Source: PALSA-693 sp963729695
GTDB lineage: Bacteria; Actinomycetota; Acidimicrobiia; Acidimicrobiales; Palsa-688
Length of the DNA: 64,000 bases
Reading direction: 5' to 3'
NCBI GenBank assembly: GCA_963729695.1
Contig: CAVSOT010000007.1
Span: 682,001 to 746,000 of the forward strand
Made by a program: the position numbers and the translations under genes
In this document: positions 32,562-41,696 of the stretch, in pieces
How positions within the stretch are numbered: position 1 is the first letter of the stretch
Layout: each line of letters begins with the position of its first letter
Notes under the pieces: model-generated
Seen by the model: the letters and a program-made list of their open reading frames with translations, nothing else
The model's database searches: none
Told to the model about the DNA's origin: nothing

Positions 32562-32602
32562 CCCACACACCTGACAGATAACCCATACACCTGACGGATA
32601 AT
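32543..32602. repeat. Three 20-bp tandem repeats across the ltaE stop codon
   Basis: Units at 32543-32562, 32563-32582 and 32583-32602, consensus CCATACACCTGACAGATAAC, differ by one or two bases. Each carries TAA in the ltaE frame, so the gene ends in the first unit. The other two are non-coding. Confidence 0.95.
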
Positions 32603-32677
32603 CAGCCCCGACCGATAACGGGATCTCCGCGCCGTCGCAGGCGGCCAGGGATCGAAGTCGAGGAAGGTGAGGCCGAG

Positions 32678-32683
32678 TAGGCT
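32678..32683 (+). promoter_or_regulatory. TAGGCT -10 element of the PIG-L gene
   Basis: TAGGCT lies 6 nt before the GTG start, within GAGTAGGCTGGAC, which is identical to the rimO promoter block. Confidence 0.55.
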
Positions 32684-32689
32684 GGACGC

Positions 32690-33397
32690 GTGGCCGAGGT
32701 GGTCGATGAAACGCCGGCTGCGGTGCTGGCGATCTATGCCCACCCGGACGACCCTGACGTCTCGGCTGGAGGCACCCTCGCCCGGTGGGCGGCCCGAGGC
32801 GCCGATGTCCACGTCTGCATCTGCGCGGACGGTGACAAGGGCTCTTCGGATCCCGAGATGAAGCCGGCCGAGTTGGTAGCGCGACGAAAGCAGGAGGTTG
32901 ACGAGGCCGGCGCCATTCTCGGCGTGAAGGTGCATCACTGGCTCGGCTTCCGCGACGGAGAGCTCGACGATGATCGGGCGCTTATCGCCCGGCTGGTGGT
33001 CCTGATCCGGGAGGTGCGTCCCGACGTGGTGGTGGCGCCCGACCCGACAGCCGTATTTTTCGGTCAGCACTACGTCAATCACCGGGACCATCGGGTCGTC
33101 GGATGGGCCGCCCTGGACGCGGTGTCGCCCTCAGCCGGAAACCCGCATTACTTTCCCGAGGCAGGGCCGGCCCACCAGGTCGGCCTGGTGTTCCTGTCAG
33201 GAACCCTCGAACCGGACGTCTGGGTAGACATCTCCGAGACGATCGACGTGAAGGCAGCCGCCATCGCCTGCCACCACAGTCAGCTGGGCGAAGGCGGCGA
33301 ATGGTTGCGCACGGCAGTGCGTCAGCGAGCCGAGGAAGCGGGGCGAGAAGCCACGGTCCGATTCGCCGAGGGGTATCGCCGGGTGCAGTTGGCGTGA
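32690..33397 (+). CDS. PIG-L family deacetylase
   Basis: Zinc-dependent LmbE/PIG-L de-N-acetylase. The metal-binding motif AHPDDPD is near residue 17 and the distal His is in NHRDHRVVG (about residue 128). The 235-residue length fits the small actinobacterial group that includes mycothiol-related MshB and Mca, but diagnostic substrate residues are not clear, so no specific name is given. Its stop overlaps the dinB GTG by GTGA, suggesting coupled expression. Confidence 0.88.
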   Translation: MAEVVDETPAAVLAIYAHPDDPDVSAGGTLARWAARGADVHVCICADGDKGSSDPEMKPAELVARRKQEVDEAGAILGVKVHHWLGFRDGELDDDRALIARLVVLIREVRPDVVVAPDPTAVFFGQHYVNHRDHRVVGWAALDAVSPSAGNPHYFPEAGPAHQVGLVFLSGTLEPDVWVDISETIDVKAAAIACHHSQLGEGGEWLRTAVRQRAEEAGREATVRFAEGYRRVQLA

Positions 33398-34812
33398 ACG
33401 GGGCTGCCGCCCGGTCCTCCCTCGGCCAGACGCCAGGGGCGCGCCCGGCTGGGCCGGCGCAACGCATCCTGCACGTCGACATGGACGCGTTCTACGCGTC
33501 GGTCGAGGTCCTGGACGACCCGGCGCTAGCGGGAAAGCCGGTGATCGTGGGCGGAACCGATCGCCGTGGGGTCGTGGCGTCGTGCAGCTATGAGGCGCGG
33601 GCGTTCGGAGTTCGGTCGGCCATGCCCACCGCGCAGGCGCGGAGGCGCTGCCCCCACGCGGTGTTCCTACCCGGACGCCACGCCCGATACGCGGAGGTCA
33701 GCACTCAGATCCACGGCGTGTTCGAGCGTTACACCCCGCTCGTAGAGGGGATCTCGCTCGACGAAGCCTTCCTGGACGTCACCGGTTCGGAGCGCCTGTT
33801 CGGGCCCGCGGTGACCATCGCGGCCCGCATCCGCAGCCAGATCGCTACCGAGCTGCATCTGGCTTGTTCCGTCGGCGTGGCGCCGGTGAAGTTCCTGGCC
33901 AAGCTGGCCTCGGAAGCGGCGAAGCCGCGGGCCACCGGGAACGGGATCGACCCCGGGGCAGGCGTGGTCGTGGTGGAGCCTGGAGACGAGCTGCGGTTCC
34001 TCCACCCGCTTCCGATCGAGTCGCTGTGGGGGGTCGGCCCGGCCACGGGAGCTCGTCTGCACCGGCTGGGAATCACGACCATCGGCGAGCTGGCAGCCGT
34101 GCCTTCCGGTGCGCTCGAGGCCGCCCTGGGCCAGGCTCACGGCAGTCAACTCGCCCGGTTGGCTCGCGGCGTCGACGACCGGCACGTCGAGCCCAACCGG
34201 GAGCTCAAGTCGGTGAGCCACGAGGAGACCTACCCGGTCGACCTATACGCTCCGGACGACCTGAAGCGTGAGCTGCTCCGAATGGCCGAAGCAGTGGCGG
34301 CCCGGACGCGTCGAGCCCGCCTGCTCGGGCGCACCGTCACCCTGAAGGTCCGTTTCGGCGACTACGTGACCCGGACCCGTTCCCGCACGTTTCGCGCCGG
34401 GGTCTGCGACGGGCGTTCGATTGCCGAGACGGCCCACGATCTTCTCGACGGGGTCGATCTCTACACGGGCGTCCGGCTGCTTGGGGTCGGCCTGTCGAAT
34501 CTCGTCTCCCACGACGAGCGCGATCCCACCTCCTGGGAGCAGATGCGCTTCGGGCTCGATGACGGGCAAAATCCGGAGATCCCTGGTTCTCTGGCCCCCG
34601 GGCAAGTGGAGCCTTCGGCGGCGCAGACAAGCGATGCGACCCGGGCGGCGGATGCCGTCCGAGCCCGCTACGGCGAAGCCGCCGTAGGTCCCGCGGCGCG
34701 ACTGCTTTCGGGGGAATCGGCGGGGCTGCGAGCGAGCAGGAGCCCCTGGGGACCGAACCGGCTGGCGGACTACACAGAAGACCCCGAGCAGACGGCAGGG
34801 GCTGGCGCATAA
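33394..34812 (+). CDS. dinB: DNA polymerase IV
   Basis: Y-family translesion polymerase. The 472-residue protein has the catalytic motifs HVDMDAFYASVE (about residue 24) and ISLDEAFLDVTGS (about 122), helix-hairpin-helix segments (LHRLGITTIGEL) and the little-finger domain. The C-terminal 70 residues are low-complexity and lack a clear beta-clamp motif. The GTG at 33394 overlaps the preceding stop codon, and the conserved core begins about 24 residues later. No LexA box was seen upstream, so SOS control is not evident. Confidence 0.92.
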   Translation: MNGAAARSSLGQTPGARPAGPAQRILHVDMDAFYASVEVLDDPALAGKPVIVGGTDRRGVVASCSYEARAFGVRSAMPTAQARRRCPHAVFLPGRHARYAEVSTQIHGVFERYTPLVEGISLDEAFLDVTGSERLFGPAVTIAARIRSQIATELHLACSVGVAPVKFLAKLASEAAKPRATGNGIDPGAGVVVVEPGDELRFLHPLPIESLWGVGPATGARLHRLGITTIGELAAVPSGALEAALGQAHGSQLARLARGVDDRHVEPNRELKSVSHEETYPVDLYAPDDLKRELLRMAEAVAARTRRARLLGRTVTLKVRFGDYVTRTRSRTFRAGVCDGRSIAETAHDLLDGVDLYTGVRLLGVGLSNLVSHDERDPTSWEQMRFGLDDGQNPEIPGSLAPGQVEPSAAQTSDATRAADAVRARYGEAAVGPAARLLSGESAGLRASRSPWGPNRLADYTEDPEQTAGAGA

Positions 34813-34832
34813 CATTACGTGGTGCGTTGCTG

Positions 34833-34838
34833 TAGGTT
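34833..34838 (+). promoter_or_regulatory. -10-like hexamer before the DUF3040 gene
   Basis: TAGGTT lies about 40 bp upstream of the DUF3040 start, which also has GGAGGG at 34866-34871, so this would be a conventional leadered transcript. Confidence 0.3.
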
Positions 34839-34877
34839 GCGGACGGACGCGATGATCAGGTCCACGGAGGGCGTGAC

Positions 34878-35255
34878 GTGCCGCTAAACGAGAACGAAGA
34901 GCGCATACTTCACGAGATCGAGCGACGCTTCTACGACCACGATCCCGAGTCGGCGAAGCGGATCGATTCCACCACCCTGCCCAGGTACCTGGCTCGCAAC
35001 TGCAAATGGGCCCTCCTGGGGTTTTTCGTGGGCCTGGTGGTCCTGCTCGTCGGCTTCGCCTCGAGTTGGGTGGTCGGGGTCTTTGGCTTCGTGGTGATGC
35101 TCGCTAGCGCCATTGTCCTGATCCACAATCTGCGACGTATGGGCCAGCACGGCCTCCAGCAGCTGAGCGCGTCCCTGAAGGGGCGGAAGTTCAACGAGGC
35201 CCTGGACGAGGCAGCCCGCCGCTTTCGCCGCCGTCTCGGCGGCGAGGATTCCTAA
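34878..35255 (+). CDS. DUF3040 small membrane protein
   Basis: 125 residues with the family start PLNENEERILHEIERRFYDHDP, then two adjacent transmembrane segments (about 44-90: WALLGFFVGLVVLLVGFAS and VVGVFGFVVMLASAIVLI) and a basic/acidic C-terminal helix. DUF3040 proteins are actinobacterial and commonly sit next to dinB and the TgpA/DUF58/MoxR genes, as here. Function unknown. GTG start with GGAGGG at suitable distance. Confidence 0.85.
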   Translation: MPLNENEERILHEIERRFYDHDPESAKRIDSTTLPRYLARNCKWALLGFFVGLVVLLVGFASSWVVGVFGFVVMLASAIVLIHNLRRMGQHGLQQLSASLKGRKFNEALDEAARRFRRRLGGEDS

Positions 35256-35292
35256 ACCGAGTTCGTCTACCTGCGCCCAGCAAAATTGCTGG

Positions 35293-37767
35293 TCACGCCG
35301 TTCCTGCGCCGATCCGATCGCCGGCCCACGCTTCCTGCGGTGGACCGTTGCCCGGGCCGGTCGCTCCAGCGATCTGATCCCGTCGGGACGTGGCGCCGGC
35401 ACTGGGGCGGGGCACGAGCAGCCAGGTCAGTCGTTGCCTCGACCCTGCGGAGCGGAGGAGCATCCGGCGTAACTCTTTGGCCACGGCCAGGGCATCGTCG
35501 CCAAGCTGCGGTCGCACCGTTGGCGCAAAGCTGGCTTCGGTGGCCATACGGGCCATCCGCTTGATTCGGCCCCCCTGGCTCCCGGAGGATTCTCGCAGTC
35601 GAAACGCCACCAGTTCGGCCGCCCGAGTGGCAAACTCCTCGTTGGTCTCGCCGGGGAAACGGTGGGCTCCGAGCCAGTTCAGCACCTCGGTGACCTCTTC
35701 CCACGCGGCGAGGGCCAGGCCGGCTTGGTCGTGACGGCACCTCCATCGGCGAATATGCCAGCGAGCCCGCCGTCCGCCAACGACGAACGCGACCCAGGCG
35801 ATCAGCAGGAAGACCAGAGCGAGCACGACCAACCACGGCGCGTTGGAGTGCCGGTTCCTGGAGGTGCCACCGGAAGCCGCTCCGCTCGCAACCGTGGTGG
35901 GCGTCACCGGAGCGGCTCCGTTGGGGACCGTCGTGGCGGTGCCGCTCGGGTTGCGGGGGCTCTGGGTCCCGGCCGACGACTGCGGGCCGGTTGCGGATGA
36001 GGCGCCGGACGACGGTGCGTAGCCATGGGCCACGGGATCGCTGAAGCCCTTGGTCGGCTCGAACGGCAGCCAGCCGAGGGTGGGCCCGAAATACACCTCG
36101 GGCCAGGCGTGGGCGTCGGCGTCGGTCACCTGGTAGCTGTTGCCGGACTTGGTACCCGTGGAGAAGCCGACGGCGAGGCGGGTCGGAAGGCCGACGGCCC
36201 GGGCGAGAACGGCGTAGGCGCCCGCGAACTGCTGGCAGAACCCAGATTTCGTGGAAAACAGAAAGTTCACGAGGGAGCTGATTCCGTATCCGTCGTCGGG
36301 AGGGTTCAGGGAATAAGTGAATCCGGATGACGGGCTGATGAAGAAGTTCTGCAGCGCGAGGGCCTTCCCGTACTCCGAGGTCTGACCGGCGATGATTCGC
36401 TCGGCGAGCGCCTGCACGGATGCCGGAATATTCGTCGGTAGTTGGACGTAGCGTTCCAGGGCCGAGGTGATCGGCACGGCGGGAGCGTTCTCGAGCGTGG
36501 TGGCGTTCAATGCGGAGAGGTACTGATACGACTCAACGGTGTAGTCGAGGCCGTCAGAGGTCGACTTTGGGGTGATCAAACTGTCCGAGACCGGGTCGTA
36601 GCTGACGTGTTTGACCCCGGTCACCGACAAGGGAGTGAAGGCATCGGGGAGCCACACTGAAGCGAGCTCCTGGATCTGGAATTGCTCTTGCACCAGGCGG
36701 GTCCCGGTCGGCACCGCTTGCACGCCGGGGAGCCGGGCCCCGAAGCCTCGGTAGGAGTTGGTCGACACCCAATCCTGGCCGGTGAAGGTGTCGAGCGAAG
36801 TCAGGCGCCAGTAAGAAGGTACGGAGCTGTTGACAATGAAGACGGGTGTCTGGCTCTCGGTTATGAGCCGGGTGTGGAGGTCGACGACGGGGTTGGGAAC
36901 CTGACGAGGACCCGATCCTCCGCCGAGCCCGTCATGCCATCCGAGGACGCCGCTACCTTCGCTGCGCCCCACGAGCGGCGTGACCACGAGGGCGGCGACG
37001 AGCGACACCACGCCGAGGAGGCACCCGACGGTCAAAGCCCATCCTGCGCTACCGGTCCGTTGATTGCCGAACCAGGCCAGCCCGGCCCGTCCGACGGTGA
37101 CCCGATGAACTAGCAGGAAAACGAGCAACCCCACTACCTCGGCGACGACCGTCCAGGCTCGGTTTCGTCCCTGGCCAAACACACAGCAGGCCACGAAAAA
37201 GGCGAAAGGGGGCACGCTGGCCAGCAGCGGCCACCGCCACTGGAACGCGGCCCAGTCGGCGAGGACGGCAACCAACCCGACCGCGAGCACGGCAACGAGC
37301 TTGAACCCGGTGGCGTTGGCTGCGACCGGGCTCACCGCAGTGGCGAACTCGGTGTGGGCGTGGACGAGCTGCGCCCACATCTGGGAGGCGGAATCCCGGC
37401 CAGGGAAGCCGTACGCCGTCGAAGCGGGGACGACCGTCCATGCCGCCAGCACCCACACGGCCACCAGGTCGATGACGATCGCGGCGGGGCGGGCGATGTG
37501 CGTTCGCCGGGTGGCCCAACACACCACGTAGACCCCGGCCGCGGTCAGGAGGACGGGGGCGACCCAGGACCGACCGAGGAAAACCCGGAACAAGCCTCCT
37601 ACCGACGCCGCTGTAAGGACCCATAAGGCCAGCGTCGCCCAGGCGAACCCGTCGGTGGTCGCCGGCCGGGGCCACGCCCATCGCCCGGGACGGTTGGCCT
37701 CCGGCTGGCGGCCAACTCGAGGGCTCGGCTTCGGGGCTACGTCGGTCAGCACGGTGAGGCCTCCCAC
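35293..37767 (-). CDS. TgpA-like transglutaminase membrane protein (DUF3488/DUF4129)
   Basis: 824 residues: an N-terminal block of six or so transmembrane helices (about 40-280), an extracytoplasmic transglutaminase-like domain with the catalytic triad Cys in KSGFCQQFAG, His in DADAHAWPEVYF and Asp replaced by the GWLPFEPTKG region, a Ser/Thr/Pro linker, a further transmembrane helix (WLVVLALVFLLIAWVAFVV) and a cytoplasmic DUF4129-like tail. It forms an operon with DUF58 and MoxR; this trio is thought to act in protein or cell-envelope assembly. GTG 37767 overlaps the DUF58 gene; a later in-frame GTG at 37752 is equally possible. Confidence 0.9.
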   Translation of the reverse strand: MGGLTVLTDVAPKPSPRVGRQPEANRPGRWAWPRPATTDGFAWATLALWVLTAASVGGLFRVFLGRSWVAPVLLTAAGVYVVCWATRRTHIARPAAIVIDLVAVWVLAAWTVVPASTAYGFPGRDSASQMWAQLVHAHTEFATAVSPVAANATGFKLVAVLAVGLVAVLADWAAFQWRWPLLASVPPFAFFVACCVFGQGRNRAWTVVAEVVGLLVFLLVHRVTVGRAGLAWFGNQRTGSAGWALTVGCLLGVVSLVAALVVTPLVGRSEGSGVLGWHDGLGGGSGPRQVPNPVVDLHTRLITESQTPVFIVNSSVPSYWRLTSLDTFTGQDWVSTNSYRGFGARLPGVQAVPTGTRLVQEQFQIQELASVWLPDAFTPLSVTGVKHVSYDPVSDSLITPKSTSDGLDYTVESYQYLSALNATTLENAPAVPITSALERYVQLPTNIPASVQALAERIIAGQTSEYGKALALQNFFISPSSGFTYSLNPPDDGYGISSLVNFLFSTKSGFCQQFAGAYAVLARAVGLPTRLAVGFSTGTKSGNSYQVTDADAHAWPEVYFGPTLGWLPFEPTKGFSDPVAHGYAPSSGASSATGPQSSAGTQSPRNPSGTATTVPNGAAPVTPTTVASGAASGGTSRNRHSNAPWLVVLALVFLLIAWVAFVVGGRRARWHIRRWRCRHDQAGLALAAWEEVTEVLNWLGAHRFPGETNEEFATRAAELVAFRLRESSGSQGGRIKRMARMATEASFAPTVRPQLGDDALAVAKELRRMLLRSAGSRQRLTWLLVPRPSAGATSRRDQIAGATGPGNGPPQEAWAGDRIGAGTA

Positions 37768-38928
37768 GCGGCGGCGAAGGAGGCTCCGTCCCGAACGGCC
37801 ACGACGCGACAGTGCGCGGACGGGCGATCGAGGCCGATACCGTCGCCGTTGGCGCCCCGTCGCTCGAAAGTGACAACCGTGGTCTGATTGCGACCGCAGG
37901 AGCGGACCAGACCGGCGAGCTCTGACTGTCGGGCGGATTGGGTGGTCACCAGGGCGAGCGGTCCGGTGCCCGGCCCGACCTTCAAATCGTCGACCAGTGT
38001 GCTCCCCGGTTTCAGCTCGGCTCCGGCCAGCACGTCGAGGAGCGCGGTGCCGTGACCGGCCGTGGAGCCAAAGCCCGTATCGGTGCCGCCCGTGGTGAGG
38101 AGGCGAACGTGGATGCGGCTCCGGATACCCGCCATCAAAATGCTGGCCGCGGCCGAGAGCGCAGCCTCCAGAGTGGTGCCGTCATGAACCGAAGCGCGAA
38201 GGTCGACGGCCACGGTGAGGCGACCCTGGAGCAGGTTCTCCGGTTGACGGATCATCAGCTGGTTGACCCGGGCCGTCGAAGCCCAGTGGACCCGGCGTAA
38301 GTCGTCGCCAACTTGATACTCCCGGAGTCCATAGAATTCGTCGCCCACCCGACCGACCACAGGGAGCGGTATTCGCGTGTCGGTATCCCGCTCCGCGGGC
38401 AGGTATCGAGACCTGATCGGCTCCACCTTGGGGTGGACGATGATCGTCGACGAGGGGCAGCCCACGGTCGCCAGGCAGGTGAAGCCGAAGGGATCCGATA
38501 GTTCGAGCTCGAGCGGCCCCAACGCGAAGACGCCTCGCTTGGAGGTCGGCAGGCTGTAGGCCGCCCAACGGACCTCGCCGGGAGCCAGGGGTGCGATGAG
38601 AAAGCGGGCCCAACGCTTGCCACCATCGAAGGGGTCGCGGGCTGCCAGCACCGGCGATCGGTGCCCATCCTGGCTGATGACCGCCAGCTCGACTCGCGGT
38701 GGGTGTTCCCGCGGCTACCCGCGAGGGCCGGACGTGGCGCACCACCCTGACGTGCCATCGCTGAGTGCCGATCCACACCCGGGCTGCGGCGACCACCACG
38801 AACGCGGCCGCGGCGAGCGGGTAGAGCTCTTTCACCCCAAAAAGGAACGCCGCGAGCAACAGGGTGACGCCCGCCGCCAGCAGGGCCCACCCTCTGGGCG
38901 TGAGGCCGGTTGCGCCGGCCGGCATCAC
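37746..38928 (-). CDS. DUF58 domain protein, interrupted by a +1 frameshift
   Basis: Membrane-anchored protein with a von Willebrand-A-like DUF58 domain. The N-terminal part with two transmembrane segments (GWALLAAGVTLLLAAFLFG, LAAAAFVVVAAARVWI) reads in one frame from GTG 38928. The rest, including the DUF58 signature GDEFYGLREYQVGDDLRRVHW, reads in the next. The switch lies near 38697-38703; dropping one base of the GGG run (plus strand, 38701-38703) restores a continuous protein of about 393 residues. The GTG overlaps the MoxR stop. Probably a sequence error. Confidence 0.85.
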
Positions 38929-39908
38929 ATTCCCGAACGGGCCGACGGCACTGGCACGCTGCGGAGCACTTCGGCGACAACATCCGAGATGTCGACTCCG
39001 GCCACGACGCCTTCGGGGGCCAGCACGAGGCGATGCTCGAGCACCGGCCCGGCCAGGAACTTGATGTCGTCCGGTATGACGTACTGGCGTCCGATAGACG
39101 CGGCCAGCGCCCTGGCCGCGCGCTGGAGGGCGAGCGCCGACCGGGGTGACATCCCGAGCTCCAGCGCCGGATGGTTGCGCGTGGCCGTGGCCAGGTCGAC
39201 GATGTACCCCTTGAGGGCCATGGCGACGTGGATCTGATCGGCCAGGGAGATCATGGTTGGGATGGCGTCGGGACCGGCGACCGGCGTTAGGTCGTCCACC
39301 GCGGTGCGGGGCTCGGCCCGCTCCAGCATGGCCATCTCGGCCGCCCGGTCCGGGTACCCCATGCGCACCCGCAGCAAGAAGCGGTCGAGCTGGCTCTCCG
39401 GAAGGGGGTAGGTCCCTTCGTGCTCGATCGGGTTCTGGGTGGCGATCACCAGGAACGGCGACGGCAACCGGTGGGTGACGTTGTCGACCGTGACCTGTCC
39501 CTCCTGCATCGCTTCGAGCAAGGCAGACTGGGTTTTCGGCGAGGCTCGGTTGATCTCGTCACCGAGCACGACGTTGGCGAACACACCTCCCGGACGGAAG
39601 GAAAACAACCCGGTGTCGCGGTCGTACACGCTCACCCCGGTGACGTCCGACGGCAGCAGGTCCGGCGTGAACTGGATGCGACGCCACTCCAGGTCGAAAG
39701 AGCGGGCCAGCGCCTTGGCCAGGCTCGTCTTTCCCACTCCCGGGACGTCCTCGAGGAGCAGATGCCCCTCTGCGGCCAGGCAGACCAGGGCCAACCGCGT
39801 CGGGTCCTCTTTACCCTTGAGGACCAGGCCCACATTGTCGACGACGGCTTCGAACATCTCAGCGAAAGCATCGACGGTCACTGCCCCCGCCGCCTGTTGT
39901 CTCGCCAT
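38925..39908 (-). CDS. MoxR-type AAA+ ATPase
   Basis: AAA+ chaperone-like ATPase. Walker A EDVPGVGKTSLAKA (about residue 45), Walker B VVLGDEINRASPKTQ, sensor IATQNPIEHEGTYPLPESQLDRF and a C-terminal lid are all present in 327 residues. The ATG at 39908 is chosen over upstream in-frame codons because GGAGG lies just before it. It heads the MoxR-DUF58-TgpA operon, likely assisting maturation of a partner through the VWA-like DUF58 protein. Confidence 0.93.
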   Translation of the reverse strand: MARQQAAGAVTVDAFAEMFEAVVDNVGLVLKGKEDPTRLALVCLAAEGHLLLEDVPGVGKTSLAKALARSFDLEWRRIQFTPDLLPSDVTGVSVYDRDTGLFSFRPGGVFANVVLGDEINRASPKTQSALLEAMQEGQVTVDNVTHRLPSPFLVIATQNPIEHEGTYPLPESQLDRFLLRVRMGYPDRAAEMAMLERAEPRTAVDDLTPVAGPDAIPTMISLADQIHVAMALKGYIVDLATATRNHPALELGMSPRSALALQRAARALAASIGRQYVIPDDIKFLAGPVLEHRLVLAPEGVVAGVDISDVVAEVLRSVPVPSARSGM

Positions 39909-39938
39909 CGGGCCTCCAGGGATTCTCTGGCGGTAGCG

Positions 39939-39944
39939 TACCGT
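39939..39944 (+). promoter_or_regulatory. -10-like hexamer before the ROK gene
   Basis: TACCGT is 7 nt before the ROK ATG. The region is only 43 bp and also contains the divergent MoxR ribosome-binding site. Confidence 0.4.
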
Positions 39945-39951
39945 CCTGGGA

Positions 39952-40845
39952 ATGGTTCCATCAGCGGGCAGCCCCGGCGACGTGCGTGCCCTCGAGGCGA
40001 TAGTGGCGATCGACATCGGGGGCACAAAGATGGCCGTTGGTGTGGTCGACCGCTCCGGTCGCATTGTCTGGTCGGGGCAGGTCCCGACACCAACCGGGGA
40101 TGCCGACGCGTTGTGGGCCGCGGTGGAGGGTCTGGTTCGCGCCGCCCCGACCGCAGGGGCACTCGGATGCGGCATCGGGTGCGGAGGTCCGATGTCGTCA
40201 GGAGGTGAGCTCGTCTCACCGCTCAACATTCCGGGTTGGCGGGACTTCCCGCTGCGCTCGCGCGTCGCGCAACTCACGGGCCTGCCCACCTGGATCGACA
40301 ACGATGCCAAGGCTCTGGCACTGGCGGATCGCTGGGTGGGCGAGGCCGCCGGCCAGCCCGATTACTTGTCGATGGTGGTATCGACCGGGATCGGTGGAGG
40401 CATCGTCCTCGACGGACGGCTCCTCGACGGTCGGTTGGGTAACGCCGGTCATGTCGGCCACGTGATCGTCGAGCCCAACGGTCGACGGTGCGTTTGTGGC
40501 GCTCGGGGATGCCTCGAGGCGGAAGCTTCCGGGGTCGCTATCGCTGCGATCACGGGTCGGCCTCCGGCGGAGGCCGGTCCCGATGTCGTCGATCGAACCG
40601 GGCGGCTGGTAGGTCGGGCCGTAGCCAGCGTGGCCAACCTGCTCGACCTCTCCTTGGCGTTGGTCAGCGGCTCGGTTGCCCTCGGGTTCGGCGAGCCCTT
40701 CTTCGAGGCGGCTCGAGTCGAGTTGAAGGAACGCGCCCGGTTGGACTTCTCGGCTGCCTGCCGAATCCAACCCAGCCGGCTCGGCTCGGTCGGTCCCCTG
40801 ATCGGGGCGGCGGCGGTGGGTTGGCGAGGCTATGACTCCGCTTGA
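39952..40845 (+). CDS. ROK family sugar kinase (glucokinase-like)
   Basis: Predicted cytoplasmic hexose kinase. The ATP-binding DIGGTKMAVGVV is near residue 20, WIDNDAKALALAD carries the catalytic Asp, and the ROK zinc motif appears as CVCGARGCLEAEAS (about residue 180), preceded by GHVGHVIV. The 297-residue length is right for glucokinase; other ROK substrates cannot be excluded. It overlaps the next small gene by 14 bp. Confidence 0.87.
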   Translation: MVPSAGSPGDVRALEAIVAIDIGGTKMAVGVVDRSGRIVWSGQVPTPTGDADALWAAVEGLVRAAPTAGALGCGIGCGGPMSSGGELVSPLNIPGWRDFPLRSRVAQLTGLPTWIDNDAKALALADRWVGEAAGQPDYLSMVVSTGIGGGIVLDGRLLDGRLGNAGHVGHVIVEPNGRRCVCGARGCLEAEASGVAIAAITGRPPAEAGPDVVDRTGRLVGRAVASVANLLDLSLALVSGSVALGFGEPFFEAARVELKERARLDFSAACRIQPSRLGSVGPLIGAAAVGWRGYDSA

Positions 40846-41086
40846 CCGGGCCACGGTGGCTCGGATCGTCGTGTCCCTCGCCGTTCGACCCAGGCTGTGG
40901 CCAGTGGTCGCCCGCCTGGCCCCAACCGGCTGGTGGCGGGGCTGGCCGCCCCGGCCGTGGCCGCCACCTGAGTATCTCCGCTTTCGCACGGAAACCATGT
41001 ACGGCGACGAGGAGAGTGGGCGATTGGCCGACGATCTCATTGCCTACCTCGAATGGTGTCGCCGGTCGGGGTACTGGGCGAGGTAA
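40832..41086 (+). CDS. Conserved small hypothetical protein
   Basis: 84 residues, Trp- and Pro-rich, with the pattern LWPVVARLAPTGWWRGWPPRPWPPPEYLRFRTETMYG and a C-terminal LIAYLEWCRRSGYW. I recall similar short proteins in actinobacteria but no functional name. It overlaps the ROK gene by 14 bp, so it is probably translated from the same message. There are no transmembrane segments; the Trp-rich stretch could associate with membranes. Confidence 0.6.
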   Translation: MTPLDRATVARIVVSLAVRPRLWPVVARLAPTGWWRGWPPRPWPPPEYLRFRTETMYGDEESGRLADDLIAYLEWCRRSGYWAR

Positions 41087-41183
41087 CGTCTGGCGGTGCC
41101 CCGTCGACCACCAGCTGCAGAGAGCAGGGATTCGATCCCAGCGCTCCGGTGCCCCTCGGACCTGTAAGGAGACCGGCGGGGCG

Positions 41184-41696
41184 ATGACACAGGCACTCGT
41201 GCTCAACGCCACCTACGAACCACTGTGCGTCGTGCCCAGCCGCCGGGCGATCATGCTCGTCCTCGATGAGAAAGCAGAGCTCCTTCACGCCACCGAGCGC
41301 CTGTTTCACGCCGAGCGCATCGCGTTGGCGGAGCCCTCCGTGGTCCGTCTCAGTTATTACGTGAAGGTGCCGTTCCAGGCTCGGGTCTCGCTCAACCGTC
41401 GAGCAGTGTTTGCGCGAGATGGTCATCGTTGCCAGTACTGCGGCGCGTCGGCGGAGAACATCGACCACGTGATCCCTCGCAGCAAAGGCGGTTTGCACGT
41501 CTGGGACAACGTGGTCGCCTCCTGCCGCCCGTGCAACACCCGGAAGCGGGATCGAATGCTCGAGGACAGCGGGATGCGGCTCCGGCGCCGACCGACTGCC
41601 CCCAAAGAGCGGAGCTGGATCATGGTGGCCACCGGTAGTGTCCGCTCCGATTGGGAGCCGTACCTCGGGCCCAAGCCCGCCAGCTTGTCTGCTTGA
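41184..41696 (+). CDS. HNH endonuclease family protein
   Basis: 170 residues. The C-terminal HNH domain shows FARDGHRCQYCGASAENIDHVIPRSKGG and CRPCNTRKRDR, giving the ββα-metal histidines and two CxxC zinc pairs. The N-terminal part (ALVLNATYEPLCVVPSRRA) is the conserved region of the widespread actinobacterial HNH family of unknown cellular role. AAGGAG lies at 41166-41171. It sits between the ROK block and the division cluster, and its stop overlaps a TTG start of the next gene. Confidence 0.88.
   Translation: MTQALVLNATYEPLCVVPSRRAIMLVLDEKAELLHATERLFHAERIALAEPSVVRLSYYVKVPFQARVSLNRRAVFARDGHRCQYCGASAENIDHVIPRSKGGLHVWDNVVASCRPCNTRKRDRMLEDSGMRLRRRPTAPKERSWIMVATGSVRSDWEPYLGPKPASLSA

Noticed and set aside
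32543..32602. CRISPR-like short repeats after ltaE
   Set aside because: The 20-bp units abut without spacers and there is no cas gene; this is a tandem repeat.
41115..41150. tRNA-like T-arm (GGGATTCGATCCC)
   Set aside because: No acceptor, D or anticodon stems can be drawn around it, so it is a chance match in the HNH leader.
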